Of a stretch of DNA of 64,000 nucleotides, positions 26,043 to 35,014 are shown in pieces; position 1 is the stretch's first letter, and each line of letters starts with the position of its first letter. The notes under the pieces are model-generated. The model had not been told where the DNA came from. It did no database searches and saw nothing but the letters and a program-made list of their open reading frames with translations. The stretch is taken from the NCBI RefSeq assembly GCF_000820505.1, contig NZ_JWJD01000003.1, positions 1 through 64,000 of the forward strand, given 5' to 3'. This stretch comes from Geoalkalibacter ferrihydriticus DSM 17813. Its GTDB lineage: Bacteria; Desulfobacterota; Desulfuromonadia; Desulfuromonadales; Geoalkalibacteraceae. Made by a program: the position numbers and the translations under genes.

Positions 26043-27152
26043 TCAGCGGCAAAAGGGCAGCGAAACGGTGAAGATCGAGCCTTTTCCCGGATGGCTGTCG
26101 ACTTTGAGAAAACCACGGTGTTCGCTGACGATTTTCTGGCAAATGGCTAGGCCCAGGCCGCTACCCTTGGTTTTGGTTGTGAAAAAGGGTGTGAAAATCT
26201 GCTCCATTTGGGATGGAGAAATTCCTTTGCCGGTGTCGCGCACTTCAACCACAATAAAAGGAACCGGGCGATGACCTGGCTGGTTGACGTGATATTCTGA
26301 GGCGACCCGGCTGAGAATCTCGATTGTTCCGCGATGCGTAATGGCTTCGCCGGCATTCTTGATGAGATTGAGAAACAGTCGGGTGAGCAGATGTTCATCG
26401 CCGCGGATGGGGGGAATGCTGGGGTCGAGGCGCAGGCTGAAATCGACTTCCTTGTGGCGCAACGCCTCTTTCTGAAAGAGCACGATGTCGCCCAGCATCT
26501 TGCCCAGATGAACCTCTCCCATTTCCGGTTGACGCGGACTGGCCAGGTCCATGAGCTCTTCGATGATGCTGTTGACTCTCTCGACTTCGCGGATCATGAC
26601 CCGGGTGTATTCTTTGAGGTGGCTTTGCTCGGCGGTGTCACGGTCAAGCAGTTGCGCAGCACCTTTTATGCCGCCCAGGGGATTTTTGATTTCATGGGCC
26701 AGGCCGGCGGCCATGGTGCCCACCATGGACAGCCGATCGGCACGCCGCACTGCCTCTTCAAGTTCGCGCACCCGCGAAAGATCGCGTAAAATCATTACCA
26801 CCCCGTCCTGGTCGCCGGCATTGGTCAAAAGGGGCGAAACCGAAACGCTCACTGGTACGGGTGCCGCCGTCGGCCGGTGCAGGAGGATGTCTTCGTAGTT
26901 GAAAATTGAGCGCCCTTCGGAAAGGGCGGCCCGGATCAGGGAGCAAAGTGCCTCCTGCCCCTGAAACAAGTCCTCGAAGGTACGGCCCAACGCCAGGCGT
27001 CTGGAAATGCCGGTGCAGGCTTCGGCGGCAGGGTTGATCAGCGTGAAGCGGCCGACAGGGTCCAGCGCGACCACAGCGTCTTCAACATTTTCGAGAACAC
27101 GCACATAGAGTTGCAGATTCTGCGGATCTGGATGGGCGGCGGGATGAGTCAT
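26043..27152 (-). CDS. ntrB: NtrB-type histidine kinase
   Basis: A 369-aa soluble kinase with a PAS domain (about 15-120), HisKA box GLAHEIKNPLGGIKGAA, and HATPase with NLIKNAGEAI, DTGKGI and GSGLGLAICQKIV. No membrane helix is present, as expected for NtrB, which senses PII state in known systems. Start ATG 27152 has TTTTGGAG about 10 bases upstream; an in-frame TTG at 27161 is too close to that site. It begins 5 bases after dusB ends, so the two are cotranscribed. Confidence 0.9.
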   Translation of the reverse strand: MTHPAAHPDPQNLQLYVRVLENVEDAVVALDPVGRFTLINPAAEACTGISRRLALGRTFEDLFQGQEALCSLIRAALSEGRSIFNYEDILLHRPTAAPVPVSVSVSPLLTNAGDQDGVVMILRDLSRVRELEEAVRRADRLSMVGTMAAGLAHEIKNPLGGIKGAAQLLDRDTAEQSHLKEYTRVMIREVERVNSIIEELMDLASPRQPEMGEVHLGKMLGDIVLFQKEALRHKEVDFSLRLDPSIPPIRGDEHLLTRLFLNLIKNAGEAITHRGTIEILSRVASEYHVNQPGHRPVPFIVVEVRDTGKGISPSQMEQIFTPFFTTKTKGSGLGLAICQKIVSEHRGFLKVDSHPGKGSIFTVSLPFCR

Positions 27153-27157
27153 CGGGA

Positions 27158-28120
27158 TCAAGGCTCCAAAAGAAAAAAAGCACGGGTCGCCTTCCGCAGT
27201 TCGTCGACACCTCGGCTGCTGTTAACTTGTGCACGAAAGCTGGATGCCCCGCAAAGCCCGCGAGAATACCAACATAGATGTTTGCGCATTTCACCCAGAG
27301 TGCGTACCGGGCCAAACTGTTCAAGGTGCAGGTCGAAATGGCGCAGGACAACCCTGAGGCGGTCCTCGCGTGATGGAGCAGAAGGCCGTGCGTTCGCTTT
27401 TTCCAACTCCAGGATGTCGCGCAGCAGCCAGGGGTTACCATAACCGCCACGCCCGATCATTACGGCGTCGCAACCGCTGCCGGCGCGCATGGACAGGGCA
27501 TCCTCGGCATCGAATATGTCACCGCTGCCGATGACCGGAATCCGTAGCCTTTGTTTCAGCGCGTGGATATGTTCCCACGCGGATTTGCCGCTGAATCCCT
27601 GGGCGCGGGTGCGAGGGTGCAGCGTCACGGCGTCGGCCCCTTCCTCTTGGGCGATGTGGCCGATTTCCAGGTAGTTCTCCGAAGAATGGTCCCATCCCGA
27701 GCGAATTTTGATTGTCAAGGGCCGGCTGGTGGCGCGGCGCACGCTGCGAATAATGCGCGCCACGCGCTTCGGTTCGCGAAGCAGAGCGCTGCCGGCACCA
27801 CTGCGCACTACCTTTTTTACGGGGCAGCCCATATTGATGTCCAGCAAATCACCGTCATTTTCAACCAAGACAGCGGCTTGGGCGAGAATGTCGGGGTCCG
27901 AACCGAAAATCTGCACACCAAGGGGACCCTCGGTCGCATTGGAGCGCAACAGTTCGCGGGTCCGGCGACCCTCATAGACCAAACCATTGGCGCTCACCAT
28001 TTCGGTAAATACCAAACCGGCGCCGAAGGCTTTCATAATCTGCCGATAGGGCAGATCGCTGATCCCGGCCATCGGTGCGAGAAACAGACTGTTTTTTAGG
28101 ATGAGTGAGCCGATGCGCAT
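27158..28120 (-). CDS. dusB: tRNA-dihydrouridine synthase (DusB/NifR3 family)
   Basis: A 320-aa FMN enzyme reducing uridine to dihydrouridine in tRNA. The flavin barrel starts with LAPMAGISDLPYR. Catalytic Cys99 is in DINMGCPVKKVVRSGAGSAL, followed by IKIRSGWD, TLHPRTRAQGFSG and IGSGDIFDAED. First gene of a minus-strand operon with ntrB and ntrC, the arrangement named nifR3-ntrBC in alphaproteobacteria. Confidence 0.94.
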   Translation of the reverse strand: MRIGSLILKNSLFLAPMAGISDLPYRQIMKAFGAGLVFTEMVSANGLVYEGRRTRELLRSNATEGPLGVQIFGSDPDILAQAAVLVENDGDLLDINMGCPVKKVVRSGAGSALLREPKRVARIIRSVRRATSRPLTIKIRSGWDHSSENYLEIGHIAQEEGADAVTLHPRTRAQGFSGKSAWEHIHALKQRLRIPVIGSGDIFDAEDALSMRAGSGCDAVMIGRGGYGNPWLLRDILELEKANARPSAPSREDRLRVVLRHFDLHLEQFGPVRTLGEMRKHLCWYSRGLCGASSFRAQVNSSRGVDELRKATRAFFLLEP

Positions 28121-28278
28121 GGACCAGACAAGCCGCTAGACAAGGTGTTTTGCACAAATTTTGCGCATGTTAGCACGCCCCTTGGGGAAGACCAAGGGAA
28201 AACAAATAGCCTTGGAGAAAAAGCCCAGGAAAAAACTTTCTTGCGGTCTGCCTTTGAATACTGTATACATTATTTACC
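28121..28278. other. Upstream region of the dusB-ntrBC operon
   Basis: No gene is seen. The segment must contain the minus-strand promoter for dusB-ntrB-ntrC. TTTGCACAAATTTTGC near 28150 resembles a sigma-54 box on the plus strand but lacks the -24 GG and faces the wrong gene. Confidence 0.3.
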
Positions 28279-28325
28279 TTGACAATGCGGGGTGCCGTTG
28301 CTAGAAAAATATCGAAACGATATTT
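28279..28325 (+). promoter_or_regulatory. Candidate promoter with overlapping operator for citrate synthase
   Basis: TTGACA (28279-28284), a 17-base spacer and TAGAAA (28302-28307) form a sigma-70-type promoter. The inverted repeat AAATATCG (28307-28314)/CGATATTT (28318-28325) starts on the -10 box and covers the expected start site, a typical repressor position. The remaining 215-base leader to 28539 holds no gene. In Geobacter sulfurreducens gltA is repressed by HgtR; whether this is such a site is untested. Confidence 0.55.
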
Positions 28326-28539
28326 GGAAAATATGTTGATGAAAGGTATTCTGCAAGGACTTCATCGACAGGTTGGTTGGGCGTTGTAAGACGGATTCAA
28401 TTCTTGTCTAAAGCAACGAGGTTCGGTTCAGGCCGTTTGTCCTTTGCTTTTACAAAAGTTCTCTTTCCCGCGTTTCCTGCTGGAAGGGGAGACTGGTCGA
28501 TGGGGCCCTTCCCATCGTAATTTAAATGGAAAAGGAGAG

Positions 28540-29868
28540 ATGAGTATGGCGACACTGAAGGAAACGCTGTTCAAAAAGATCCAGGAGCACCGTCCCCGCA
28601 CCACTCGGTTGGTCAAGGAATTCGGCGATGTCAAAATCGGCGAAGTGAACATTTCTCAGGCCATCGGTGGCGCCCGTGGGGTTAAGTGTCTGGTAACCGA
28701 CATCTCTTACCTCGATCCGATGGAAGGCATCCGCTTCCGCGGCAAAACCATTCCTGAAACCTTTGATGCTCTGCCCAAAGTTCCCGGCAGCGAGTATCCC
28801 TACGTGGAAGGCTTCTGGTACATGCTCATGACCGGCGACGTCCCGACCATGGAGCAAACCCAGGAAGTCGTTGAAGACTGGAAGCAGCGTGCACGTGTAC
28901 CCCAGTACGTATTCGACCTGCTGCGCGCCCTGCCGCGCGATTCTCATCCCATGACCATGTTCTCCGCCGCCATCGTCAGCATGCAGCGCGAATCCATTTT
29001 TGCGCAGAAATATGCCGAGGGCATGAGTAAAATGGATTACTGGGATCCGATGTTCGAGGATTGCAGCAACCTCATGGCCCGCCTGCCTGAGATCGCAGCC
29101 TATATCTATCGCATGAAGTACAAGGGAGATGCTCCCATCGCGCCCGACCCGAACCTCGACATGGGCGGCAATTTCGCTCACATGATGGGCGTGGCCAAGC
29201 CTTATGACGATGTCGCGCGCATGTATTTCATTCTGCACTCCGATCATGAGTCGGGCAATGTCTCCGCGCATGCGACGCACCTGGTGGCTTCGGCCCTCTC
29301 CGATGCCTACTACAGCTTGTCGGCCGGCATCAACGGCCTGGCCGGTCCGCTGCACGGTTTGGCCAACCAGGAAGTTCTCGGCTGGACTCAGGATTTCATG
29401 GCGAAACTCGGCGGCAAAGTGCCGACCGAAGACGAACTCAAAAAGGCTCTCTGGGATACCCTCAACAGCGGTCAGGTCATTCCCGGCTACGGTCACGCCG
29501 TTCTGCGCAAGACCGACCCCCGCTACACCTCGCAAATGGAATTCTGCGAGAAGCACCTGCCCGACTACCCGCTGTTCAAGCTGGTCAACATGATCTACAA
29601 AGTCGCCCCTGATGTGCTCATGGAGCACGGCAAGGCCAAGAACCCCTGGCCGAACGTTGATGCTCAGTCGGGCGTCATCCAGTGGTACTACGGGGTCACC
29701 GAGTACGATTTCTACACCGTGCTCTTCGGTGTCGGCCGCGCCCTGGGCGTGCTTGCCAACATCACCTGGGACCGTGCTCTCGGTTATGCCATTGAGCGTC
29801 CCAAGTCGGTGACCACTGCCATGCTCGAAGAAGCTGCCGGCATCAAAGAGAAGGCTGCCAGCAACTAA
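28540..29868 (+). CDS. gltA: Citrate synthase, eukaryote-like type
   Basis: A 442-aa citrate synthase condensing oxaloacetate and acetyl-CoA at entry to the TCA cycle. Residues LAGPLHGLANQEV and GYGHAVLRKTDPRY carry the two active-site histidines and VTEYDFYTVLFGVGRA the catalytic Asp. The N-terminus (LKETLFKKIQEHRPR) and overall sequence follow the mitochondrial-like form reported for Geobacteraceae rather than the common bacterial hexamer. AAAGGAGAG precedes ATG 28540. Two terminators follow. It stands alone and has a long leader. Confidence 0.94.
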   Translation: MSMATLKETLFKKIQEHRPRTTRLVKEFGDVKIGEVNISQAIGGARGVKCLVTDISYLDPMEGIRFRGKTIPETFDALPKVPGSEYPYVEGFWYMLMTGDVPTMEQTQEVVEDWKQRARVPQYVFDLLRALPRDSHPMTMFSAAIVSMQRESIFAQKYAEGMSKMDYWDPMFEDCSNLMARLPEIAAYIYRMKYKGDAPIAPDPNLDMGGNFAHMMGVAKPYDDVARMYFILHSDHESGNVSAHATHLVASALSDAYYSLSAGINGLAGPLHGLANQEVLGWTQDFMAKLGGKVPTEDELKKALWDTLNSGQVIPGYGHAVLRKTDPRYTSQMEFCEKHLPDYPLFKLVNMIYKVAPDVLMEHGKAKNPWPNVDAQSGVIQWYYGVTEYDFYTVLFGVGRALGVLANITWDRALGYAIERPKSVTTAMLEEAAGIKEKAASN

Positions 29869-29907
29869 GATCTGCTTTTTCAGAATGAAATTTGTGTACG
29901 GTTTTTT

Positions 29908-29936
29908 GGGGCGCCCTTTGGGTGCCCCTTCTTTTT
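29908..29936 (+). terminator. First terminator after citrate synthase
   Basis: Stem GGGGCGCCC (29908-29916) pairs with GGGTGCCCC (29920-29928), one G-T pair, followed by TTCTTTTT. Confidence 0.85.
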
Positions 29937-29943
29937 CAGCACG

Positions 29944-29976
29944 AAAAAAAAGCCCCGACGCTACGGGGCTTTTTTT
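29944..29976. terminator. Second, bidirectional terminator after citrate synthase
   Basis: Twelve-bp stem (29946-29957 with 29964-29975): A-run plus GCCCCG, loop ACGCTA, CGGGGC plus T-run. It works in both directions and insulates citrate synthase from the convergent methyltransferase. Confidence 0.88.
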
Positions 29977-30004
29977 GTGGGGGCTAGTTTGAAACTATGT
30001 ACCT

Positions 30005-30126
30005 GTTCAGAGTGCGCCGCAGGTCGCGGCGACGGCGCTTGTGGTGCCAGCTCGTCTGGGGGCAAGAATTCACCGTGGTGCCCCGTCGCCCTGGCCTATG
30101 GCGTGATTGGACATTGCATCTGAATG
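30005..30126 (+). repeat. Copy of a dispersed intergenic sequence with TTCAG-type ends
   Basis: Begins GTTCAGAGTGCGCCGCAG (30005-30022) and ends near CATTGCATCTGAA (30112-30124), whose reverse complement TTCAGATGCAATG starts with the same TTCAG. The start matches the 2665 copy at 16 of 18 positions. The inside can fold (CGCCGC with GCGGCG) and repeats GTGGTGCC twice. Looks like a small non-coding mobile or REP-like unit. Confidence 0.4.
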
Positions 30127-30135
30127 GTAGCGAAA

Positions 30136-30924
30136 CTATTTTTTTTCCGGGCGGGTGGCGTAAATCAGGAGCTTCTTGTCTGTATAGCTTTCCACTTCTC
30201 CGGCAAAGGTCTCAACTTGAAAATAGTCATGGAATTTCTGCGGCGCATCGACGAAAAACTTGTTAAGTTTCTGTACCCCCTGGCGATCAAGGCCAGAGCG
30301 CTTGGCCCAGGTTACGAAATCATGGGTTTTGGGGAACTTCTTGGTTTTAATGTTGGTGAAGCCGGCATCTTCGACCATTTCGAGCCATCTCTTCTCAGAA
30401 AAAGTCTGAATATGCGTCGGGTCGCGCATCTGCTCCATTTCCTGATAAAGAGCCGCAACCTCGGGGTCTTCAGGGAGTAGGGTGTCTATGATTGCCATGC
30501 GCCCGCCGCGGCGCAGGACACGAAAGAATTCTTTAAGTGCCTGGGGGACATCCGGGAAATGGTGGGGTGCGATACGACAGGTCAGCAGGGTGAAGGAGCC
30601 GGCCGGGAAGGGCAGGTCTTCGGCGTCGGCCTCGCGAAAGGTGACGTTTTCAATGCCACCCTCCTCGCTGATAAACTCCTGCGCCTTTTTCAGGATCTGC
30701 ATGGTCAAATCAGAGGCGACCACGCTGCGCACCAAGGGGGCGAAAAATAAAGCAGTGTGACCGCCGCCTGTCGCGACATCAAGCATCAGGTCGTCGTGTG
30801 TGGGTTTGAGGAGTAAGGCGGCTTCCTGGAGATCTTCGCCGCGAGCAAAGCCTTCATCGTATACGTAGCGTTCGGCCGTTTTGGAGAACTGTTCTTTAAC
30901 TCTTTCTTTAAACCCTTTGTCCAT
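30136..30924 (-). CDS. Class I SAM-dependent methyltransferase (UbiE/type 11-like)
   Basis: A 262-aa Rossmann methyltransferase. Motif I reads LMLDVATGGGHTALFFAP, motif II SVVASDLT and motif III FREADAEDLPFPAGSFTLLTCRIAPHHF; a later block is RRGGRMAIIDTL. The closest pattern is UbiE/MenG-like small-molecule methyltransferases, but the C-terminal half differs, so the substrate is unknown. ATG 30924 follows CAGGAGAAACCC. It stands alone on the minus strand. Confidence 0.85.
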   Translation of the reverse strand: MDKGFKERVKEQFSKTAERYVYDEGFARGEDLQEAALLLKPTHDDLMLDVATGGGHTALFFAPLVRSVVASDLTMQILKKAQEFISEEGGIENVTFREADAEDLPFPAGSFTLLTCRIAPHHFPDVPQALKEFFRVLRRGGRMAIIDTLLPEDPEVAALYQEMEQMRDPTHIQTFSEKRWLEMVEDAGFTNIKTKKFPKTHDFVTWAKRSGLDRQGVQKLNKFFVDAPQKFHDYFQVETFAGEVESYTDKKLLIYATRPEKK

Positions 30925-31068
30925 GGGTTTCTCCTGAGTATCTATGGTGAGCGCCGGTCTGGAACCTCCGGGCAAAAACGGAAAAGCGGAGCTTAGCATG
31001 AAAAGGTGGTCTTGGGAAGAATCCGATGATTTTCGGGGCCGGTAATAGGTGAAGAGCTTGGTGGCCTC

Positions 31069-31518
31069 TCAGAGTTCGCTGAGCCACTTGTCTGCCGAAA
31101 AATTTCCGGCTCCGGAGATCAGCAGGGTCAGGCTCATTGCGAACAGGGCCAAGTTGAACTCATAACCGTGCCCGATTCCTTCGCTGCACGCCCAATTGAG
31201 GAAAAAGCCGTGCTGAAGGTGGACCTTGGCAACCGCGACGACCATGACAATAGCCAGGCCCAGCGCGGCGACGCGGGTCAATAGCCCGAGCGCCACGCCG
31301 ATTCCGCCGAAAAATTCGGTCACCATGGCAAGAACGGTAAGGGGCATGGGAATCGCCAGGGTTTGATCGAAATAGGCGATGGTGGCTTCAAAGCCGGCGC
31401 CGCCAAACCAGCCGAAAAGTTTCTGGGCTCCATGGGCAATGAACACGGCCCCCAGGCCAAGACGCAAAAAAATCAGCCCTCTTGATTCGATGGTGTTGAA
31501 GATTTTTCCCAGCAGCAT
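31069..31518 (-). CDS. DoxX family membrane protein
   Basis: A 149-aa protein with four membrane helices and the DoxX signature LRLGLGAVFIAHGAQKLFGWFGG near the N-terminus, then FFGGIGVALGLLTRVAALGLAIVM. DoxX proteins are small inner-membrane proteins related to quinol oxidase subunits or oxidative-stress complexes; the precise role is unknown. Start ATG 31518 has GGAGGATAG upstream. Confidence 0.9.
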   Translation of the reverse strand: MLLGKIFNTIESRGLIFLRLGLGAVFIAHGAQKLFGWFGGAGFEATIAYFDQTLAIPMPLTVLAMVTEFFGGIGVALGLLTRVAALGLAIVMVVAVAKVHLQHGFFLNWACSEGIGHGYEFNLALFAMSLTLLISGAGNFSADKWLSEL

Positions 31519-31893
31519 GGTCTCTATCCTCCGTACAATTTTACCTATTGTAGCCGATAATGCGTTGGCTGCATGAAATCGGCTGCGTTTTTGAGGCCTC
31601 CTGGTGGTGACCGTGGAATAAATCTTGCTGCTATGTGCAAGGATTTTTCGTCTCAAGATGAGTCGTTGGAAGTGGCCAAGGAAGAGGCGTGCGGCGGCGA
31701 AAAACTGTCTAGGTGGGGCTCTCTGGTTGACGGATACTTATCCCACCTGGTGTCTGTGCATGCCTGTGCGCCCGGTGTTGATCGTCGTCCTTGCGTTTTT
31801 TTGTCGCCCGTGTTTTTCTCTTCTGCTGTTTTGCTGACTTTAGGGGGATGTGCCCTGTGAAAATCAATCAATCGTAATCGGGAGATTTCACTG
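31519..31893. other. Intergenic region of 375 bases with a doubtful small open frame
   Basis: Between divergent doxX and permease genes. A plus-strand frame (31573-31860, 95 aa, or 76 aa from ATG 31633) ends in a hydrophobic stretch, but it has no ribosome site, an unusual composition and no recognisable family. It is listed as probably non-coding. Confidence 0.3.
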
Positions 31894-32877
31894 ATGGATG
31901 GTTTTGCGAAGGTGGTCAGTGATCTGGCCGCCCTGTTCTGGCGTGAATTGCTTTATATCCTGCCTTATTTAGCCGTCGGCGTGGTGATGGAAGCGGTCAT
32001 CCGTACCTTCAAGTGGCACGTCAAAATCCGTAAGGCTTTGACCCGCTACGGATCCATGTCGATTGTTTTCGCCGCCCTGTTGGGCGCTTTCAACCCTCTA
32101 TGTGCCTGCGCCGTGCTGCCTCTGGTGATTTCTCTGATGGTCGCCGGCCTGCCCTTGGCTCCGGCTATGGCGTTGCTGGTCACTTCGCCGCTGATGAGTC
32201 CCGCAACCTATGCCATGCTCTCGGCGATGCTGGGTTTCGGTTGGGCGAACCTGGTTCTGTTCTGCGCAATTTTTCTGGGGATCGCCGTGGGAGTGATCGT
32301 TCATCTGCTGCGGCGCCACGGATTTTCCGCAGAGGACGTGTTTCGTGAAAAACTTCCCCAAGGCGATTTCCACGATCCCAATTATCCGGTGGAGAAATTG
32401 CGGTGCGAATGTGGTAAGCAACTTTCCCATCGGGTTGATCGCTGCACTCATCACAAAGGGCTGGTTTTTTTGGCGCGCTTGTGGGAGGGAACCTTCAAGA
32501 TCGGCAAGTTCGTATTGATCGGTCTTCTCATCAACGTGGTGGTGACCTCCCTGGTGCCGAACCATTGGATTGTTTCCCTTTTGTCCGGCGAGGGTATCTG
32601 GCCGATCTTTGCCATCACTTTCGCCACCATTCCCCTGCATCTGCCGCAGGTCACCGCGGCGTCCATGATTTTCGGCTTCTACCTGCCCGAACCCGGCGAA
32701 ATCGTGCCCCTGGCCACCGGCCCGGGGATCGCCATGCTTGTCGGCGGACCCGTGACCGCACTTCCCGTCATGGGTGTGTTTCTGGCCATGTTTCACAAAC
32801 GGGTGGTCTTACTTTACCTGGGGTTGTGTGTCACCGGCACTTTGTTGTTGGCTTCGACCCTGCGGTTGTTTTTCTAG
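31894..32877 (+). CDS. DUF318/ArsP-like permease (SO_0444-type metal efflux candidate)
   Basis: A 327-aa membrane protein with about eight helices in two halves joined by a cytoplasmic loop. The first half carries NPLCACAVLPL, the cysteine-proline motif of this permease family. The central loop (about 165-190) is Cys/His-rich: RCECGKQLSHRVDRCTHHKG. Family members export copper/zinc or organoarsenicals. The metal-binding-looking loop suggests thiol-coordinated metal, but the substrate is inferred. A terminator follows. Confidence 0.82.
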   Translation: MDGFAKVVSDLAALFWRELLYILPYLAVGVVMEAVIRTFKWHVKIRKALTRYGSMSIVFAALLGAFNPLCACAVLPLVISLMVAGLPLAPAMALLVTSPLMSPATYAMLSAMLGFGWANLVLFCAIFLGIAVGVIVHLLRRHGFSAEDVFREKLPQGDFHDPNYPVEKLRCECGKQLSHRVDRCTHHKGLVFLARLWEGTFKIGKFVLIGLLINVVVTSLVPNHWIVSLLSGEGIWPIFAITFATIPLHLPQVTAASMIFGFYLPEPGEIVPLATGPGIAMLVGGPVTALPVMGVFLAMFHKRVVLLYLGLCVTGTLLLASTLRLFF

Positions 32878-32901
32878 GCGGTTTTTTCCGTCCGATTCTT
32901 C

Positions 32902-32939
32902 AGCGCCCGGGGGGTATCAGCCCTCGGGCGTTGCTTTTT
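32902..32939 (+). terminator. Terminator of the permease gene
   Basis: A 12-bp imperfect stem (32902-32913 with 32921-32932, two G-T pairs) is followed by GCTTTTTG. It overlaps the end of the convergent gene on the minus strand. Confidence 0.7.
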
Positions 32940-33570
32940 GCAGATTTTCCAAGCTCTTCTCAAGCCATGCGATCAGCTCCGGTAGCTGCGATGCCTTTTC
33001 TTCAGGATCCTCCTGTAAGGAGCGCAGGGCGATTTCGAGGCGTCGGGCGGCCTGCAGGCAGGCGCGATAATGAAGCGCCGGATCCTCGGGGGCGGGGTCG
33101 TTGGCCGCAGCGGTCTCCTTAAAACGCTTGAGCACGGTGGGATGGCTGCGCTCTTCCTCGACAACGGCCTTGCGTAGCTCGCCGTAGTCTTCTTCGGAAA
33201 AGTTTTTTTCCTCCCGCGCCTGACGCAGCAAATCGACGGAACGGAAATCGGGGAGGGGTTGGAGGTCCTGCTTGCGTGCGAGGAGTTGAGGCTCGTTTTT
33301 CTCCATGAAGTGATAGGCCAGCAACAACTTGTCGGCGGTGGCCTTGCGCAGGCGGACCTCTTTGGAGCAGTAATCGTCAAAATCTTTGTAGCCCCATTCG
33401 CGATAGAGTCCGCGGTTGCGTACCCCGGCCAGGCGTTCACCCAACTCGACCCAGGAGGACTTGAAGCGCTTGGCGGAATCCAGGGCTGCATAACGCTCCG
33501 ACCCGGGTTCGACCTGACGCATGATTTCCTCGATATGGCTTTCGGCTTTTGATTTAGGTTGTGAATCCAT
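32917..33570 (-). CDS. Conserved-looking protein of unknown function (217 aa)
   Basis: A soluble, highly charged, all-helical 217-aa protein. The N-terminal half contains RNRGLYREWGYKDFDDYCSK, the kind of helical block seen in phage and plasmid proteins that recognise DNA or act as ParB-like helpers. The C-terminal half is a probable coiled coil (LEIALRSLQEDPEEKASQ). No enzyme motif, signal peptide or membrane segment is visible. It is monocistronic on the minus strand with its own start at ATG 33570. I do not recognise a family. Confidence 0.75.
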   Translation of the reverse strand: MDSQPKSKAESHIEEIMRQVEPGSERYAALDSAKRFKSSWVELGERLAGVRNRGLYREWGYKDFDDYCSKEVRLRKATADKLLLAYHFMEKNEPQLLARKQDLQPLPDFRSVDLLRQAREEKNFSEEDYGELRKAVVEEERSHPTVLKRFKETAAANDPAPEDPALHYRACLQAARRLEIALRSLQEDPEEKASQLPELIAWLEKSLENLQKATPEG

Positions 33571-33710
33571 GTGCGTATCTCCTGATGGCTGATGGGCGGA
33601 GGCGAGGATAGCACAGCGGGCGCCGGGTGCAAAGAGAGTGCTTGGCGTTGCCGAGTAAAGATGTTAATTTGCCGGAATTTGGTTGGATTTTCAGGAGAAA
33701 GGATTTTTGC

Positions 33711-34934
33711 ATGGCACGCTCCTTCGTGGTTGGTCCCGAAACCGTGCGGATGCTTGAACTCGGTCACCCCTGGGTGATCGCTGATCGTTACACCCGGCGC
33801 TGGCCGCAGGCCCGGGCCGGAGAGGTTGCCGCGCTGACGGATGAAGGCGGTCGGTTCCTTGCCACGGCGCTGCTTGACCCCGGTGATCGCGTGGCGGCGC
33901 GGGTTCTGGCATTCTCACCCATACGACTGGATGGCGACTGGTTGCGCACCCAATTGACCCAGGCGGTGGCCCGCCGCCGGCAGGCCGACCTGTCCGCGAC
34001 CAATGCCTTGCGTCTGGTGAACGGCGAAGGCGATGGTTTGCCGGGACTGGTGGTGGAGCGCTTTGCGGATTTTCTGCTGGTGCAACTCTATGCCCGCAGC
34101 TGGGAGGCTCACCTTGATCTGTTGACCGCTGTTCTGGCCGAGACGGTTCGTCCGGCCGGCATCTATCTCAAAACGCGGCCGCGCCAGACCCGTGAATTGG
34201 CGGCTAAAGGACAAACCGGAAAACTCGGGCGCCTGGTCTGGGGTCAAAAAGCGTCTTTTCCGCTACCCGTGATAGAGAACAGCCTGACGTTTCTGGTCGA
34301 TCTGCAGGAGGGGCTGCACACCGGTCTGTTTCTTGACCAGCGGCGCAACCGTCAGGACTTCATGGCGCGTGTCGGTGGACGGCGGGTTCTCAACCTGTTT
34401 GCTTTTACCGGTGCGTTCTCAGTGGCGGCGGTTGCCGCCGGTGCCCGTCAGGTGACCAGTGTGGATGCCGCGGGCGCCTATCTGGATCGCGCCGCGGAGA
34501 ATTTTCGCGCCAATGATATTGACCCCAGGAAACACGAGTTTCTCACCGGTGACTGCTTTCGCGTTCTCGAAGAACTGGTCAGGGCTAAGCGCCGCTTTGA
34601 CGTAGTGCTGATGGATCCGCCGTCATTTTCCACCACGCGACAAAGCCGCTTTACCACGCGCGGCGGCACCAGCGAGCTGGTCGCCCAGGCGCTGCGCTTG
34701 CTGCCCAATGGGGGGTTGCTGATCTGCTCTTCCAACCATCAGAAAGTTGATCTGGCGGATTTCCTCAAGGAGATCCGGCGTGGCGCCCTTCAGGCCAAGC
34801 GCGAGTTGCGGGTGCTGGCAACCTTTGCCCAGCCGGAGGATTTTCCCTTTTCCGTTACCTTTCCCGAAGGACGCTACCTCAAGTATTTGGTAATGGAAGC
34901 AGGTGGGGTGCCGGCAGATGGTCCCGGCGGATAA
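33711..34934 (+). CDS. RlmI/RlmK-like 23S rRNA cytosine-5 methyltransferase
   Basis: A 407-aa COG1092 protein: N-terminal PUA domain (about 1-75, VVGPETVRMLELGHPWVIADR), a linker domain, then a Rossmann methyltransferase with LNLFAFTGAFSVAAVAAGA (motif I) and VLMDPPSFS (motif IV). The family makes m5C in 23S rRNA (RlmI). AGGAGAAAGG lies before ATG 33711. Other COG1092 specificities are possible. Confidence 0.88.
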   Translation: MARSFVVGPETVRMLELGHPWVIADRYTRRWPQARAGEVAALTDEGGRFLATALLDPGDRVAARVLAFSPIRLDGDWLRTQLTQAVARRRQADLSATNALRLVNGEGDGLPGLVVERFADFLLVQLYARSWEAHLDLLTAVLAETVRPAGIYLKTRPRQTRELAAKGQTGKLGRLVWGQKASFPLPVIENSLTFLVDLQEGLHTGLFLDQRRNRQDFMARVGGRRVLNLFAFTGAFSVAAVAAGARQVTSVDAAGAYLDRAAENFRANDIDPRKHEFLTGDCFRVLEELVRAKRRFDVVLMDPPSFSTTRQSRFTTRGGTSELVAQALRLLPNGGLLICSSNHQKVDLADFLKEIRRGALQAKRELRVLATFAQPEDFPFSVTFPEGRYLKYLVMEAGGVPADGPGG

Positions 34935-35014
34935 TCCCTTGCCATCTTTGCTCTCATTTGTTAAAAATGAGCATTACGCCTAAGGTACGAAACCCAAGGA
35001 GGAATTGCATCATC

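Noticed and set aside
28145-28162. TTTGCACAAATTTTGC resembling a sigma-54 promoter
   Set aside because: It lacks the -24 GG and no gene starts downstream in that direction at a sensible distance.
31573-31860. Plus-strand small open frame between doxX and the permease
   Set aside because: No ribosome site, unusual composition and no family; kept only as a note in the intergenic entry.
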